A DNA stretch of 64,000 bases, from assembly GCF_025567385.1 (NCBI RefSeq), contig NZ_JAOQJU010000005.1, positions 102,291-166,290 of the forward strand. Direction: 5' to 3'. The DNA is from Claveliimonas acetigenes. Its GTDB lineage: Bacteria > Bacillota > Clostridia > Lachnospirales > Lachnospiraceae. A program made the position numbers and the translations under genes. Shown here one piece after another: positions 34,951 through 43,285 of the stretch (position 1 is its first letter; each line of letters starts with the position of its first letter). The notes beneath the pieces are model-generated. The model was not told the origin of the DNA. It searched no databases and saw nothing but the letters and a program-made list of their open reading frames with translations.

Positions 34951-35805
34951 TTAATTCATTTGTGAATCTATCCCCAATTGGGATAAGCTGCTTGAACTCA
35001 CCGTTTCCAATGTTTGCAACTGTTGTACCGCCAACTGTCGCAACAATTCCATGCGCTCTTTTTGACTTTTCCCCTGATTAATTAAAACAGCATTATAACT
35101 TTCCAGGTTCGCAAGTACCAGTAATTGATTCAGCGTTGCTACATCCCGCATATTTCCTTTCACCGTTGAATTTTCATTTTTCCATTGCTTCGCCGTCTTT
35201 CCAAACAAAACTACATTCAACATATCTGCTTCATTAGCATAGGTATACGCCACCTGTGCGGGCGTTAATTCTGGTGGAATCAGATTTTCTTTAATTGCAT
35301 CTGTATGTATCCTGTAATTCAACTTAGAAATTTCTCTATTCAAATTCCACCCCAAAGATAACCGACTGTTTTCGTCTGTCTTTAAACGCCTATAGTCTTT
35401 CATAATATATAGCTGGAATTCAGGAGAAATCCAAGTTGCAAAAGACATAGCAATATCACTATGAGCATACGTTCCGCCATAGCGTCCCGACTTTGAAACA
35501 ATACCAATAGCATCCGTAGCTTCTATCCATTTCTTAGGCGACATTGTAAATGCGTTTGCTCCTGCCTGCTTTTTAAACCCCTCGAATTCGAGGGGTTTAA
35601 AATTTGGATTATGTAACCTTTCCCATAGTCCCAGAAATTCTATAACATCCCGATTTCTCATCCAGTTTTGAATAACCGCCGTCGGGTCATCGCTCTTATA
35701 CCGGGCAATATCCGTCAATGAAATAAATTCATTTTCAAAATCCTGCGTGTAAATTCCAATATCTATCCCATTTGCATGAATTGTATCTTTAATTATTTTC
35801 CCCAT
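34951..35805 (-). CDS. KilA-N domain protein
   Basis: This 284-residue protein has a KilA-N DNA-binding domain (about residues 20-140). Its typical segments are FISLTDIARYKSDDPTAVI, NWMRNRDVIEFLGLWE, FKPLEFEGFKKQAG, SPKKWIEATDAIGI, GGTYAHSDIAMSFATWISPE and FQLYIMKDYRRLK. KilA-N proteins are common in phages and large DNA viruses and in plasmid or defence islands. The ATG at 35805 has TGCAGGAGG upstream; an in-frame start at 35823 has none. An exact 32-bp palindrome lies inside the coding sequence (35571-35602). Its role in the island is unknown. Confidence 0.85.
   Translation of the reverse strand: MGKIIKDTIHANGIDIGIYTQDFENEFISLTDIARYKSDDPTAVIQNWMRNRDVIEFLGLWERLHNPNFKPLEFEGFKKQAGANAFTMSPKKWIEATDAIGIVSKSGRYGGTYAHSDIAMSFATWISPEFQLYIMKDYRRLKTDENSRLSLGWNLNREISKLNYRIHTDAIKENLIPPELTPAQVAYTYANEADMLNVVLFGKTAKQWKNENSTVKGNMRDVATLNQLLVLANLESYNAVLINQGKSQKERMELLRQLAVQQLQTLETVSSSSLSQLGIDSQMN
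35571..35602. repeat. Perfect 32-bp palindrome inside the KilA-N gene
   Basis: The two 16-base halves are exact reverse complements, centred on GAATTC, with no spacer. It encodes the conserved FKPLEFEGFKK stretch, so part of it is constrained by the protein. Confidence 0.85.
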
Positions 35806-35858
35806 TGTGCCTCCTGCAATCACATCATAATGTTCGAAATACCTTATTCTCTTTCCTT

Positions 35859-36109
35859 TTAAGAAAATTCTGCTGAATAACTATCTTCATCTTCCCACAT
35901 TTCCCGATATGCTTCAATATAACTCTTAATACAACCAGGATATATATACAAATACCTTCTACACACTCTTTTATACAATCCCAGTATTTTTTCATCACAA
36001 GCAAAATCCAGTAAATAATCAAGTAAATGTGACAATTCATCTTCTGGCGCACTTCTGCCGCACACATCTTCACCCAATGGTAAATAATCTGATAAATCTT
36101 TTCATCCAT
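35859..36109 (-). pseudogene. Small conserved gene broken by a one-base frameshift
   Basis: The frame from ATG 36109 starts MDEKIYQIIY and then becomes an implausible Cys/Ile/Leu-rich sequence. The neighbouring frame from about 36080 reads LGEDVCGRSAPEDELSHLLD and continues as a well-formed acidic helical sequence to 35859. Inserting one base near 36080 would join them into one protein of about 83 residues. So this is either a frameshifted gene or a sequencing error. It follows the methyltransferase remnant with a TAATG overlap. I recall similar small proteins in related bacteria but cannot name a function. Confidence 0.5.
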
Positions 36110-36470
36110 TAGATTACCTCAAAATATTTAAACGCCTCCGTTATCGCTTCTACCTTTTCTTTCGGTGGATGTTTCCTCGGTTGTTTCGATTCCTCTACTG
36201 CATTTGGAGCATCATACATTGCCAGACCTAATGACCGCTTTACCTCCGCAATATGTGCAGTATGCACCTTAAATCCATATTTCTTTTCCACATATTCCTG
36301 TATCATTTTATATGTGATTTTCGGTTTCGGCTGATATTTCTTTGCACGCTCCGCTATTGCATCCAGAGGCACCTTGCCCTCGCCTTCTCCGAATTCCACC
36401 GTCACGTTGATGATACTATCTGGTGATTTGTGGGACAGAAGCACGACACTCTCCACATGAGTACCAAATC
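36109..36470 (-). pseudogene. C-terminal remnant of an RlmD/TrmA-type RNA methyltransferase
   Basis: The remnant begins FGTHVESVVLLSHK, the characteristic C-terminal end of TrmA/RlmD-family uracil-C5 methyltransferases, preceded by a stop codon two codons upstream. It continues through a 100-residue tail (EFGEGEGKVPLDAIAERAKK, YGFKVHTAHIAEVKRSLGL, KHPPKEKVEAITEAFKYFEV). The catalytic domain is absent. The only possible start is a GTG at 36456 without a ribosome site. It overlaps the 3' end of the truncated DUF1016 gene in another frame. It may be a leftover of an insertion or recombination next to a full rlmD copy elsewhere. Confidence 0.55.
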
Positions 36471-36881
36471 AAAACATATCCCCACAAAATCGCGGAAATA
36501 TGAACAATATTTATACAGTACTAATACTGCTCGTGCAACCCTTTTCCCACAAAATATAAGTTCCATCAATTTTGCACCACCCTGATGCAAAATTTCTTCA
36601 GATGGTATTCGGCGTGCAAACTGTTTCATATAATTAAGATTTCTAACGGAATATCCTTCTCTACTAGGATAAGTCATTCTCAAATCTTTTGATAATGTTT
36701 CAACAAATTTATTTCCCCATTGGCTGTATTGGAGAATTACGTTCCCTATATTCCAAAATAAAATATTGCGTTCGACATTTGCATTTGTCATTACCTGATA
36801 CTGTGCTTGTTTAATTCGCTTTTTTATCTTTTCCAAAACATCAATATATTCGTCCATAACTATCTCTGTTTTTTTCACCAT
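36402..36881 (-). pseudogene. Truncated DUF1016 (YhcG-type PDDEXK nuclease) gene
   Basis: From the ATG at 36881 (GGAGGTGAATATA upstream) the first 100 residues match the DUF1016 N-terminal domain: VERNILFWNIGNVILQYSQ, GNKFVETLSKDLRMTYPS, YSVRNLNYMKQFARRIPSEE. After about residue 105 the match ends; the rest (KLMELIFCGKRVARAVL) runs out of frame into the methyltransferase remnant. The C-terminal PDDEXK nuclease domain is missing, so the gene is almost certainly inactive. The fusion point marks a recombination scar. Confidence 0.65.
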
Positions 36882-36920
36882 TATATTCACCTCCATATCC
36901 TGTCCCACTTCCTATCATTA

Positions 36921-37185
36921 TTACCCACCACAAGCTTCACCTGTAGTTTTTAAAACCTTATCAAGATGCTCCACATAATCTGCCATATACATGGGATTAT
37001 GGCGCATAGCCTGAATTTCTGCAAAATCAAAGTAACCTGATACAATATTATTTAATATTCTCAATTCCTCATCATTAAGGTAATTCTTTGCAATATTAAT
37101 ATCTTTTAATGCAGGAAAATCACCAGAAAAACTTTTTAGTCCCATAAAAGGCTGACTGGCATCCGCACGTTCATATTTTTGCTAA
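36921..37185 (-). pseudogene. RhuM-type gene, C-terminal fragment
   Basis: The frame reads QKYERADASQPF and then MGLKSFSGDFPALKDINIAK, followed by LNDEELRILNNIVSGYFDFA and AEIQAMRHNPMYMADYVEHL. This is the well-conserved C-terminal third of RhuM proteins. A TAG stop lies immediately before QKYER, so nothing upstream belongs to it. An in-frame ATG at 37145 exists but has no ribosome site. With the N-terminal fragment at 33320-33560 in the same orientation, the two are in reversed order relative to an intact gene. Confidence 0.7.
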
Positions 37186-37240
37186 TAACTCTTTCCAGTA
37201 ATTACCGCCACCCAAATTTTTCATTCCATTCCAAGAGAGA

Positions 37241-38485
37241 TTAGTCGTCTCCACAGGGAAAATATACGAAGAGCTCAAAATATCCATCTTCCGCATGAAC
37301 CGTCATTTCCCCGCCGTGACGCCTCGCAATCTCACGAATACTTTGCAGCCCGAACCCGTGGTTTTCCGTATCTTTCTTTGATGTCTGCGGCATTTCTCCT
37401 GCCTTTACTTCCAGGGCACATGGATTCTTTACAGAGAACAGAAACATCCCCTTTTGCAGCCTGCTCTCCAGAAACACTGTCTTTTCCGGCAGTTCCTGCC
37501 GCTCACACGCTTCCGCCGCATTATCCAGCGCATTTGCAAAAATCGCACAGACATCAATCTTCTCAAAAGGCAGTTCCCCCGGAATCTCAATCTTCCATTG
37601 AAATGTAATCCCCTTCCGGCGCAGCATACTCTCCTTTGCGGTCAGCACAGCATTCACAGTCGCATCCCCGCAGTAATTCAGAGTCTTTGTGATACTATCG
37701 TTTTCCAACAGTTCCCGGATATATTCTTCCCGTTTCGGCTCCGGAAGCACAGCAAGTGTCTGCAGATGATTTGCCATGTCATGTTTCAGCCTTCGTACTT
37801 CAAACTGCCTGGCTTCCATTGTATCATAATAATTCTGTTTTATCTTTGCAAACAGTACCTGTTCTTCCATCTTTTTCTGTTCCGCCAGCACTGAAACAGC
37901 CCAGAGTAAACCTGCAAATGAAAACAGCGCAATGCCAAGAAGGGTAAAATGCAGCCACATATCCGACAGATTATCCCAATATGGGCTCGGCATCATCACA
38001 ACCGCAGCCACAATCCCGAGCGGCGTGAGAGACAGCAATAATAACAGCCACCACATAGGCGCAGATAAATCATACTCCTTTTCCGGGCCAAACCGCTTTG
38101 CCGCCAGATAAAAGAGGATTGCAAATAAAACTCGACCTGCTATATAAAACGATGCTTCCGCAAACAGCCGCTCTGCCCAGTTGTCTGCCAGCGTATTATA
38201 CGCCAAAATCATACTGCTTACCATGATACTGACTGCTGTTTTTCGAATGCCGCTCCCTTCACAGGCAATGTACATCCCAAATACAAAAACCGCCAGACCA
38301 ACCGGGAAATTGAACCGGTCTCCGATAAACAGGATATTCCCTGTTGCAACCCAACAAGAGAGGTACGCCACAATCCGGCTGAAGCGATTTTTCTTAAAGT
38401 TCAGAAAACACCCTATCGCCTTTGTATTAAATGCAGTAGAAATCAACACAGCCGCTAATTGCAGAAGAAACGCTACCGTACGCAT
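37241..38485 (-). CDS. GHKL-type sensor histidine kinase (AgrC/LytS-like)
   Basis: The 414-residue kinase has about six membrane segments in residues 1-205, then a dimerisation helix with the likely phospho-His in RRLKHDMANHLQTLAVL, and a GHKL ATPase with the N-box CAIFANALDNAAEACE and G-box HGFGLQSIREIARRHGG. It overlaps the LytTR regulator gene by 13 bases. This kinase type senses peptides or membrane stress. The divergent BceAB-like transporter suggests that the signal is a membrane-active peptide. Confidence 0.92.
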   Translation of the reverse strand: MRTVAFLLQLAAVLISTAFNTKAIGCFLNFKKNRFSRIVAYLSCWVATGNILFIGDRFNFPVGLAVFVFGMYIACEGSGIRKTAVSIMVSSMILAYNTLADNWAERLFAEASFYIAGRVLFAILFYLAAKRFGPEKEYDLSAPMWWLLLLLSLTPLGIVAAVVMMPSPYWDNLSDMWLHFTLLGIALFSFAGLLWAVSVLAEQKKMEEQVLFAKIKQNYYDTMEARQFEVRRLKHDMANHLQTLAVLPEPKREEYIRELLENDSITKTLNYCGDATVNAVLTAKESMLRRKGITFQWKIEIPGELPFEKIDVCAIFANALDNAAEACERQELPEKTVFLESRLQKGMFLFSVKNPCALEVKAGEMPQTSKKDTENHGFGLQSIREIARRHGGEMTVHAEDGYFELFVYFPCGDD

Positions 38486-39231
38486 ACAGACACCTCCAGC
38501 ATTACCCGCGCAATTTTCTGCATTGCTTCATTCTTCATAGCCCTGCTTACCGGAAGCTCTCTTCCACCCACGGCAACATGGGAAGCATCCATATGCTCCA
38601 CCCGCACAGCATTTACCAGATAACGCTGATGGATCCGCACGAATGAATATTCCGCAGACCTTTCTTTACGCAGTCTAAGCTCTTCCTCTACCTGATTCAG
38701 CTTTTGATAAAACCCATATTCTCTGAGTTCTCCGCCGCTTTGCGAACATACCAGCACAACCTGTCTCCGGTCACTGTAAAAATAAAGGATATCCCGAAGC
38801 CGGAACCGATATGTTCCCTCTGTATTTCTCAGAGTATACATCTCTTCCTGCTCCCGGAGCTGTAACTCTCGAACGCGTTTTACCGTATGCCACAGTTTAT
38901 CCATATCCACCGGTTTCATCAGATAATCCAGTGCGCCGACACTGTATCCGTCAAATACATAATCTGCATACCCCGTCACAAACACAATCAGGAGTTCCCG
39001 ATTAAATTTTCGAATATTATGGGCTGTCTCCATCCCATTCATATCAGCCATCTCCACATCCAGAAACAGCAGGTCTATCTCTCCCGGGTGCTTCTCAAGC
39101 CATCTGACCGCAGCATTGCCGGAGGAAAATTCATACACAACCTCTTCTCCTTCGTGCAGTATCCTTTCCAATTGGAGGTATAACGATTCCCTTGCATTCA
39201 CCTCATCATCACAGATCGCTATCCGCAGCAT
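38473..39231 (-). CDS. LytTR-type response regulator
   Basis: The 252-residue regulator has a receiver (residues 1-120; D8/D9 pocket in AICDDE, acceptor D58 in LLFLDVEMADMNG, YLMKPV) and a C-terminal LytTR DNA-binding domain (about 140-240; RDILYFYSDRRQVVLVC, FVRIHQRYLVNAVRVEHMD). The ATG at 39231 was chosen because the extended -10 (TGGTATAAT, 39267-39275) puts the transcript start about 8 bases from the other candidate at 39252. LytTR proteins bind pairs of 9-bp direct repeats about 12 bases apart; such repeats occur in the adjacent intergenic region. Confidence 0.92.
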   Translation of the reverse strand: MLRIAICDDEVNARESLYLQLERILHEGEEVVYEFSSGNAAVRWLEKHPGEIDLLFLDVEMADMNGMETAHNIRKFNRELLIVFVTGYADYVFDGYSVGALDYLMKPVDMDKLWHTVKRVRELQLREQEEMYTLRNTEGTYRFRLRDILYFYSDRRQVVLVCSQSGGELREYGFYQKLNQVEEELRLRKERSAEYSFVRIHQRYLVNAVRVEHMDASHVAVGGRELPVSRAMKNEAMQKIARVMLEVSVCVR

Positions 39232-39266
39232 TACCTTCTCACTCCGTTTCATTGGATTCTGTACGT

Positions 39267-39275
39267 ATTATACCA
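39267..39275 (-). promoter_or_regulatory. Extended -10 promoter of the LytTR/GHKL operon
   Basis: Minus strand TGGTATAAT: consensus -10 (39267-39272) with the TG extension. No good -35 is seen, fitting a promoter that is extended -10 or activator-dependent. Confidence 0.5.
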
Positions 39276-39282
39276 TGCCTGC

Positions 39283-39291
39283 AAAGTTTGT
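39283..39291 (+). promoter_or_regulatory. Single LytTR-type half site near the regulator promoter
   Basis: AAAGTTTGT fits the AgrA-type consensus (A/T, A/C, A/C, GTT, N, A/G, G/T) at every position. It lies just upstream of the regulator's own -10, so autoregulation is possible. Confidence 0.4.
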
Positions 39292-39315
39292 GGAATCCCT
39301 CACCGGCGCTCTCCC

Positions 39316-39342
39316 TTGCAGTTCTTTCCATGAGAACTGCAA
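39316..39342. promoter_or_regulatory. 10-bp perfect inverted repeat in the divergent control region
   Basis: TTGCAGTTCT (39316-39325) and AGAACTGCAA (39333-39342) with a 7-base loop. It could be an operator or a hairpin. It is not of LytTR type, so a second regulator is possible. Confidence 0.45.
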
Positions 39343-39368
39343 ATCTTTACAATTTCAGCAGACTATTT

Positions 39369-39398
39369 CCAAACTTTACATCTGAACTGCCAAACTTC
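39369..39398 (-). promoter_or_regulatory. LytTR direct-repeat pair upstream of the ABC transporter genes
   Basis: On the minus strand AAAGTTTGG (39369-39377) and GAAGTTTGG (39390-39398) are separated by exactly 12 bases, the spacing known for AgrA-type LytTR regulators. The first matches the published-type consensus fully and the second misses only the first base. It lies about 125 bases before the ATPase start codon, suitable for activation. Confidence 0.6.
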
Positions 39399-39520
39399 CC
39401 CTTTTCTCTCCATCTTTTTCTTTTTCGTGTTATCGTCTTCCTGACAGCAGTGCACAAAGAGCGGCGCACTCTTTCATGTACCGCCACTATTCCAATATAC
39501 AAAAAAGAAAGGAGAACACA

Positions 39521-40267
39521 ATGCTGTATGTAAAGAACTTATACAAATCTTACCTGTCCGGATCAAAAGAATACCCGGTACTGAAAAAAATCAATCTCCA
39601 TATCGGAGTGGGAGAATTTGTCGCAGTGATGGGGCCGTCAGGCTCCGGAAAGAGCACCCTCTTAAACTGCATTTCCTGCTATATTCCATTTGAAAAAGGC
39701 GAAATCCGCCTTGGCGGAACGGCTCTGGCAAATCTCGATGAAACCGCTCTGGCGAAGGTTCGTAATGAAAAACTGGGCTTTGTTTTTCAGGATTTTATGC
39801 TGCTGGATGGTCTGACGATCCGGGAAAATATTCTTGTCCCCCGCATCATTCGGGGAAATGCTGACCATGAAGGCGAAGAGCTTGCCGACCATCTCCTGAC
39901 ACTGTTTGGCATCGACCATATCCGCAGCAAATATCCCGCCGAAGTTTCCGGCGGAGAACGCCAGCGAGCCGCCGTCGTCAGGAGCCTAATCAACCGTCCT
40001 CTGATGATTCTGGCAGATGAACCAACCGGCAATCTGGACAGCAAATCAGGCCGAACTGTAATGGAAGCCTTTGAAAATGCAAGAAACCAAATGAACACAA
40101 CCGTCTTCATGGTGACCCACGACAGCTTCTTTGCCTCTTTCTGCGACCGGGTCATTTTGCTGAAGGACGGCATGGTTTTCAGAGAATTGGAAAAAAACGG
40201 GAACCGCAGCAGCTTCCACGAACTGCTTCTAACTACAATCAAAGAAATGAGTGGTGATATCCAATGA
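39521..40267 (+). CDS. ABC transporter ATPase, BceA/LolD-like
   Basis: The 248-residue ATPase has Walker A GPSGSGKST, Q-loop FVFQDFMLLDGLT, signature EVSGGERQRAAVVRS, Walker B LMILADEPTGNLD and switch His MVTHDSFFAS. This matches the FtsE/LolD/BceA (MacB-type) group that works with FtsX-like permeases. The ATG at 39521 follows AAAGGAGAACACA. It overlaps the permease gene by 4 bases (ATGA). Confidence 0.93.
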   Translation: MLYVKNLYKSYLSGSKEYPVLKKINLHIGVGEFVAVMGPSGSGKSTLLNCISCYIPFEKGEIRLGGTALANLDETALAKVRNEKLGFVFQDFMLLDGLTIRENILVPRIIRGNADHEGEELADHLLTLFGIDHIRSKYPAEVSGGERQRAAVVRSLINRPLMILADEPTGNLDSKSGRTVMEAFENARNQMNTTVFMVTHDSFFASFCDRVILLKDGMVFRELEKNGNRSSFHELLLTTIKEMSGDIQ

Positions 40268-42375
40268 TGACAATGCAAAAATTAGAACAAAAACTACAAA
40301 AAGCCGACCGGAAACAAGCAGGCCTCTACCTGCTCTGCAACTTTATTGCCCTGATGCTCATTTCCGCTTACTCGGCAATGATGTTCTCTCCGACAGTTTT
40401 AACCATTCTGCCGGAAGGCGGAGACAGCCGCAAACAGATTGTGGCGATATTTATCCTGGCGCTATTTGGATGCGTCATCTTTACCGTCTACGCTGCCAGT
40501 CTGTTTTTCCGCAAAAAATCCCGAAAGCTCGGCATCCTGCTGGCGCTCGGCGCTTCCAAAAGAAAGCTCTCCCCCGGATTATTCCGGGAAGTACTGACAC
40601 TAAGCATGACATCCTCCCTTGCGGGTATTCTGGCCGGTTTTCCGTTTACATGGGGTCTGTGGAACCTGTTTCGTGTACTGATTGTAGACAGTTCAGACAT
40701 GCGCCTTAAGTTTGATTTCAGATGTCTGACAGTCTCCTTTCTATTTTTCGCATTAACTGTCACATTTTCCTGTGCCACAGCTTACCGCTGCCTGAGAAAG
40801 ACCAACATCATGGATATTATCCATGAGGAACATAAAAACGAACCCGTGCGGGAGCCGAAAAAATACTGTGGGCTTCTGGGAATCCTGATTCTTTTTGCCG
40901 GAGCCGTCACCGGCTACAATGCTCCCGGCGTATACATGGCTCTGTTTGACGCCTACCCGCCTGCATGGATCAACCTCTTCTTCGCACCGGTTTTTGCCGG
41001 TCTGTATATGATTATGCTGCATACCGTCGTCCACGGCTGGGGCTTCCGTAAAAAACATTCCTATCAGCATCTCATTTCCCGCAGTATGATGAAATTCCAA
41101 GGCCGGCAGACCGCCAACAACCTACTTGTCTGTACCGTACTCATCGCAGGAGGCTGCTTCGCCCTGTTCTACCTGCCCATGCTGGGTACAGGACAGATTC
41201 TCGAAACACAGGAACGCAGCTTCGATTATGCCTTCCATTACCGCGCCGACCAAAATGTGCCGACAAAACAGGAAATCCTTACGCTTGCCGACAACTACGG
41301 GCTGAAACTAAAGGACTGGCACAGCGGAGAATATCTGCTTCTCGGCCTGGATGGTGTTGTGCAGGTTGAAGATAAACCGGACAGCCGTGCATATCACTAC
41401 GAATACCGGGAACTAAAACAGCAGGGGAAATTTTTGTCCGAATCCTGTTTCAACCGAATGACCGGGCAAACTATTGACATTGCGCCCGGATGCTACCGCG
41501 CAGTTTCCAATGAGAGCGAAACCGGAACCTATTATCTGGAACTGGAATCCACGGAATTGACAAATATGGTTACACGGGCAAAAACCCCCATCCGATTTGA
41601 CGGCTTTGTCCATAATGAAATGCTACTGGATGCCATCGGCTATTACATTCTGGATGATGCAGATTATGAAGCTGCAGCCAACAAACTAACAGACGAATGG
41701 CGCGGGAATCTTTTATGGTTCAATGCAGACGGAGCTGACAGTTATTCGTTTGCAAATGCATTGCTAAAACAATTTATCACCGGGTTCAATTCCGAATGCG
41801 AAACCATTTACGCCTATGACCCGGTAGAAAAAATCGCCGCCAACGAAAATGGCAATATCTATTGGGGTGATACTGACGAGATTTCCAAAATCAGCTTCTC
41901 CAATCCCGACAGCTATGATTTTCGCGCTTACTGGACCTATATGCCGAAAATCCGTATTCTCGACCAACACGACTGCCTGCGAAATTTCTCGGTGTTCCTG
42001 ATGATGTTTCTTTTCATCTCCATTGTCTGCCTGACAGCGGCGTTTGTTATCAGCCACACCAGATGTCAGACGATTGCACTGAACAACCGCTATGTCTTTG
42101 ACGATTTAAAACGCCTGGGAGCATCCCCTGCCTTTCTCCTGAGCGAGATTCGCAGCCAATGCGGCAGTGTATTCAAAACACCCATGCTTGTCGGTTCCTC
42201 CGCAATGTTTCTGCTATATTCGCTGATGATGCTCGGTAATGACGGAAAACTTACGAGAGAAGAATCCGCAGGTCTCCTGGTGTGCCTTGCCGCAGTTGCC
42301 GCTATTGCCTCAGCCTTATATGCCGTGTACCGTTTGACAGTACGGAAAGTGGCGCAAACACTGGGAGTGCGGTAA
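40264..42375 (+). CDS. FtsX-domain ABC permease, BceB-like
   Basis: The 703-residue permease has about ten membrane segments: one, then three in the first FtsX unit (about residues 25-190), two pairs in the middle (about 200-300), a large outside domain (about 310-570), and three C-terminal segments (about 585-690). A big outside domain between segments 7 and 8 is the layout of BceB-type detoxification or sensing permeases for peptide antibiotics. Together with the divergent GHKL/LytTR system it forms a probable peptide-response module; classic Bce modules use a different (BceRS, OmpR-type) regulator. Confidence 0.9.
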   Translation: MMTMQKLEQKLQKADRKQAGLYLLCNFIALMLISAYSAMMFSPTVLTILPEGGDSRKQIVAIFILALFGCVIFTVYAASLFFRKKSRKLGILLALGASKRKLSPGLFREVLTLSMTSSLAGILAGFPFTWGLWNLFRVLIVDSSDMRLKFDFRCLTVSFLFFALTVTFSCATAYRCLRKTNIMDIIHEEHKNEPVREPKKYCGLLGILILFAGAVTGYNAPGVYMALFDAYPPAWINLFFAPVFAGLYMIMLHTVVHGWGFRKKHSYQHLISRSMMKFQGRQTANNLLVCTVLIAGGCFALFYLPMLGTGQILETQERSFDYAFHYRADQNVPTKQEILTLADNYGLKLKDWHSGEYLLLGLDGVVQVEDKPDSRAYHYEYRELKQQGKFLSESCFNRMTGQTIDIAPGCYRAVSNESETGTYYLELESTELTNMVTRAKTPIRFDGFVHNEMLLDAIGYYILDDADYEAAANKLTDEWRGNLLWFNADGADSYSFANALLKQFITGFNSECETIYAYDPVEKIAANENGNIYWGDTDEISKISFSNPDSYDFRAYWTYMPKIRILDQHDCLRNFSVFLMMFLFISIVCLTAAFVISHTRCQTIALNNRYVFDDLKRLGASPAFLLSEIRSQCGSVFKTPMLVGSSAMFLLYSLMMLGNDGKLTREESAGLLVCLAAVAAIASALYAVYRLTVRKVAQTLGVR

Positions 42376-42396
42376 AACAAAGCAAGTCCCTGTACG

Positions 42397-42939
42397 TTAC
42401 AGCATATAGGAACTATCCGACAATATCTTTTCAAGAAACAGATGCCCGGAATGAGGGATTGCGCCTCCTACCTTCATTGGGGCATCTGAGACAATCCGAA
42501 ATCCCAGTTTCTTATAAAGAGATACGGCCGGGATATTTTGACTTCCTGTATCCAGCCTTATCGCTTCACAGGAATTACGTTTTGCTAATTCCATCGCGTA
42601 TTTAACCAGTGAAGAGGCTATCCCTTTCCCTGCCATACAGGGGCGCACCATGAGCAAATGAATTACCATTACTTTATCATCTGTCAAAGATTTTCCCCAG
42701 GTTACCGTTCTATACTCTGTCGGCTGTACTTTATCCACAATAATGCTTCCTGCAATGCTGCCTTCTTCCTCATACACATATAACGCCCCGGCACACAATG
42801 CGTCTTCCGCATCCTTTTTCGTTGGATATATACCTTTTTTAAATACCGTAAATGCGCCATGTTCATTTTCATATGCGAAATGTTCATTATACATGGCTTC
42901 AATCCATTCCACGTCACTTGAAATTGCTTTTCTAACCAT
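42397..42939 (-). CDS. GNAT family N-acetyltransferase
   Basis: The 180-residue enzyme has the GNAT fold: LMVRPCMAGKGIASSLVKYAM carries the acetyl-CoA pyrophosphate loop (R/Q-x-x-G-x-G/A), preceded by the AGSIIVDKVQ strand and followed by IRLDTGSQNIPAVSLYKKLGF. The ATG at 42939 follows TTGGAGGCAGCG. The acceptor is unknown. It converges on the BceB-like permease gene. Confidence 0.9.
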   Translation of the reverse strand: MVRKAISSDVEWIEAMYNEHFAYENEHGAFTVFKKGIYPTKKDAEDALCAGALYVYEEEGSIAGSIIVDKVQPTEYRTVTWGKSLTDDKVMVIHLLMVRPCMAGKGIASSLVKYAMELAKRNSCEAIRLDTGSQNIPAVSLYKKLGFRIVSDAPMKVGGAIPHSGHLFLEKILSDSSYML

Positions 42940-42970
42940 CGCTGCCTCCAACTCTCAAAATCTCTGTATC

Positions 42971-43007
42971 AAAAAAAGCCTCAGAAACTGCTGCGTTTCC
43001 AGGCTTT
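42971..43007 (-). terminator. Terminator of the first tRNA-Cys unit
   Basis: AAAGCCT...AGGCTTT stem with inner GAAAC/GTTTC pairing, followed on the minus strand by seven Ts. A near copy follows the second tRNA-Cys (52388-52424). Confidence 0.85.
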
Positions 43008-43013
43008 CCTAAA

Positions 43014-43084
43014 AGGCGCCAACCAGATTTGAACTGGTGATAGAGGTGTTGCAGACCTTTGCCTTACCACTTGGCTATGGCGCC
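43014..43084 (-). tRNA. tRNA-Cys (GCA), copy 1
   Basis: 71 nt, acceptor stem GGCGCCA/TGGCGCC, anticodon loop CTGCAAC giving anticodon GCA, T-loop TTCAAAT. The CCA end is not encoded. The sequence is identical to the copy at 52430-52500. Confidence 0.95.
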
Positions 43085-43088
43085 TCGC

Positions 43089-43131
43089 TATGAGCACTTA
43101 GCGTCTGTCCTTTAGACGCTTACGTGCGATG
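43089..43131. repeat. 43-bp spacer hairpin shared by both tRNA-Cys copies
   Basis: Identical to 52505-52547. It folds with AGCGTCT/AGACGCT around a 7-base loop and flanking GCAC/GTGC. It lies just 5' of the tRNA in the transcript, so it may guide RNase P or other processing, or simply mark the duplication. Confidence 0.75.
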
Positions 43132-43195
43132 CATGTCATCGCCGTTAGCAAGGTTACTAACGAGCTTACCAGATGACTCGCTATGAGCAATTATT

Positions 43196-43224
43196 ATTAT
43201 AACAAATCCCTTTTGCACCGTCAA
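43196..43224 (-). promoter_or_regulatory. Promoter of tRNA-Cys copy 1
   Basis: Minus strand -35 TTGACG (43219-43224), 17-bp spacer, -10 TATAAT (43196-43201). The leader of about 100 bases to the tRNA contains further stems (GTTAG/CTAAC, GTCATC/GATGAC). Confidence 0.75.
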
Positions 43225-43285
43225 GACGTCTCCTTAAAAACTTTTCTGCCCCCTTCGACACGGGAAGGAGGCAGTCTGTCGAATC

